6,734 nucleotides of DNA from Lachnospiraceae bacterium (GTDB taxonomy: Bacteria; Bacillota_A; Clostridia; Lachnospirales; Lachnospiraceae): assembly GCA_009774465.1 (NCBI GenBank), contig VSNT01000173.1:1-6734 (forward strand), read 5' to 3'. This document shows, in pieces, positions 6,394 through 6,734 of the stretch; position 1 is the first letter of the stretch, and each line of letters opens with the position of its first letter. The notes beneath the pieces were generated by a model. That model worked only from the letters and a program-made list of their open reading frames with translations, did no database searches and had not been told where the DNA came from. The position numbers and the translations under genes are program-made.

Positions 6394-6734
6394 ATGGATA
6401 TAACTTACAGCAAGGCATTTTTAATGTCAGGGGAAGATTTTAAACTTACTTCTTCCATCACCCTGCACCACCCTTCCATAAAGGAAATTTTATCTGTCAG
6501 CCAGTCATCCGCTCCCGATCTCCTTTACTGGAATTACATTCAACTTCTGCTGGCTGATCCCTACTTAAATATGGTGATGCTGGACGATATGGGAAAGAAC
6601 TATCTGGAAACCTCCCCCTATGAAGTCTTTCATCTCCAGTGGGATAACTGCATTGCATATTATGAGGAAAACAAAGCAGAATATGACGCTTACCAAATTC
6701 ATCCCAAAGACCAGATCACAGACGCCCTTCAATT
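6394..6734 (+). CDS. Partial gene, possibly a phage structural or tail-assembly protein
   Basis: The first 113 codons are present and the gene runs off the window end. The translation is acidic and aromatic-rich. A beta-like opening (KAFLMSGEDFKLTSSITL) is followed by HHPSIKEIL, then WNYIQLLLADPYLNMVMLDDMGKNYLETSPYEVFHLQWDN in pieces. The order 'HP-x-I-x-EIL ... DP ... L-x-D-x-G-x-x-Y-x-x-x-x-P-x-E-V-F' reminds me of small virion or tail-assembly proteins of Firmicute phages, but I cannot confirm a family by eye. It lacks transmembrane segments in the visible part. It lies 89 bp after the zinc-ribbon gene, behind a weak terminator and with its own ribosome site, so it may open a new transcription unit. 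If structural, it would be a natural target of the YonO-like polymerase. Confidence 0.6.
   Translation, partial: MDITYSKAFLMSGEDFKLTSSITLHHPSIKEILSVSQSSAPDLLYWNYIQLLLADPYLNMVMLDDMGKNYLETSPYEVFHLQWDNCIAYYEENKAEYDAYQIHPKDQITDALQ

Noticed and set aside
6347..6403. Tiny ORF from ATG 6347
   Set aside because: Only 18 codons, no ribosome site, and it overlaps the real start region at 6394.
1..6734. CRISPR arrays, tRNA or rRNA genes, insertion-sequence ends, attachment sites
   Set aside because: No regular repeats, tRNA-like cloverleaf, transposase reading frame or terminal inverted repeats were seen on either strand.

Overview
The window looks like part of a mobile element, most likely a prophage or phage-derived island, in a low-to-moderate-GC Firmicute (probably a clostridial/Lachnospiraceae-type host). 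The grounds are moderately AT-rich DNA, strong purine-rich Shine-Dalgarno sites, LexA-type operators of Gram-positive form, and the gene content. No gene in the window identifies a species.

Layout. Positions 26-1990 are a two-gene minus-strand operon: a small sigma-70-family factor, then a DUF262-type (ParB/sulfiredoxin-like) protein. Positions 1991-2155 are a divergent control region. It holds a near-consensus sigma-A promoter for the sigma operon (TTGACA, 17-bp spacer, TATACT) and two LexA/SOS-like operators, GAACATATGTTT and the perfect dyad GAACATTTGTTC, with centres 33 bp apart. Positions 2156-6304 are a tightly packed plus-strand operon: two small proteins of unknown function, a large polymerase-like protein, and a protein of about 300 residues with a C-terminal zinc ribbon. 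A weak hairpin plus T-tract follows, then an 89-bp gap, then the start of another plus-strand gene (6394 to the window end) whose style recalls small structural or tail-assembly proteins of Firmicute phages.

The centrepiece is the gene ending at 5442. Its product carries, in the correct order, motifs of the eukaryotic RNAi-type RNA-dependent RNA polymerases (RDR/QDE-1) and their phage relative YonO: F-x-K-S-x-S-Q, DGCG, QxR...KG, SMFK, an R-S-P...DP segment, the metal-binding DCDGD, and IDFLKTG. It is therefore a single-chain, two-double-psi-beta-barrel RNA polymerase. By analogy with YonO (SPbeta prophage, late-gene transcription) it may be a dedicated polymerase for the element's later genes. 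RNA-templated synthesis cannot be excluded from sequence.

Working model (inference): DNA damage relieves LexA repression at the divergent region. The sigma factor and DUF262 protein are made on one side, and the polymerase operon on the other. The polymerase, perhaps with the zinc-ribbon protein or the small upstream proteins as partners, then transcribes the downstream, possibly structural, genes. An unusual detail is that the polymerase gene has a strong ribosome-binding site at 2807-2813 but no ATG, GTG or TTG in its frame at the right distance.
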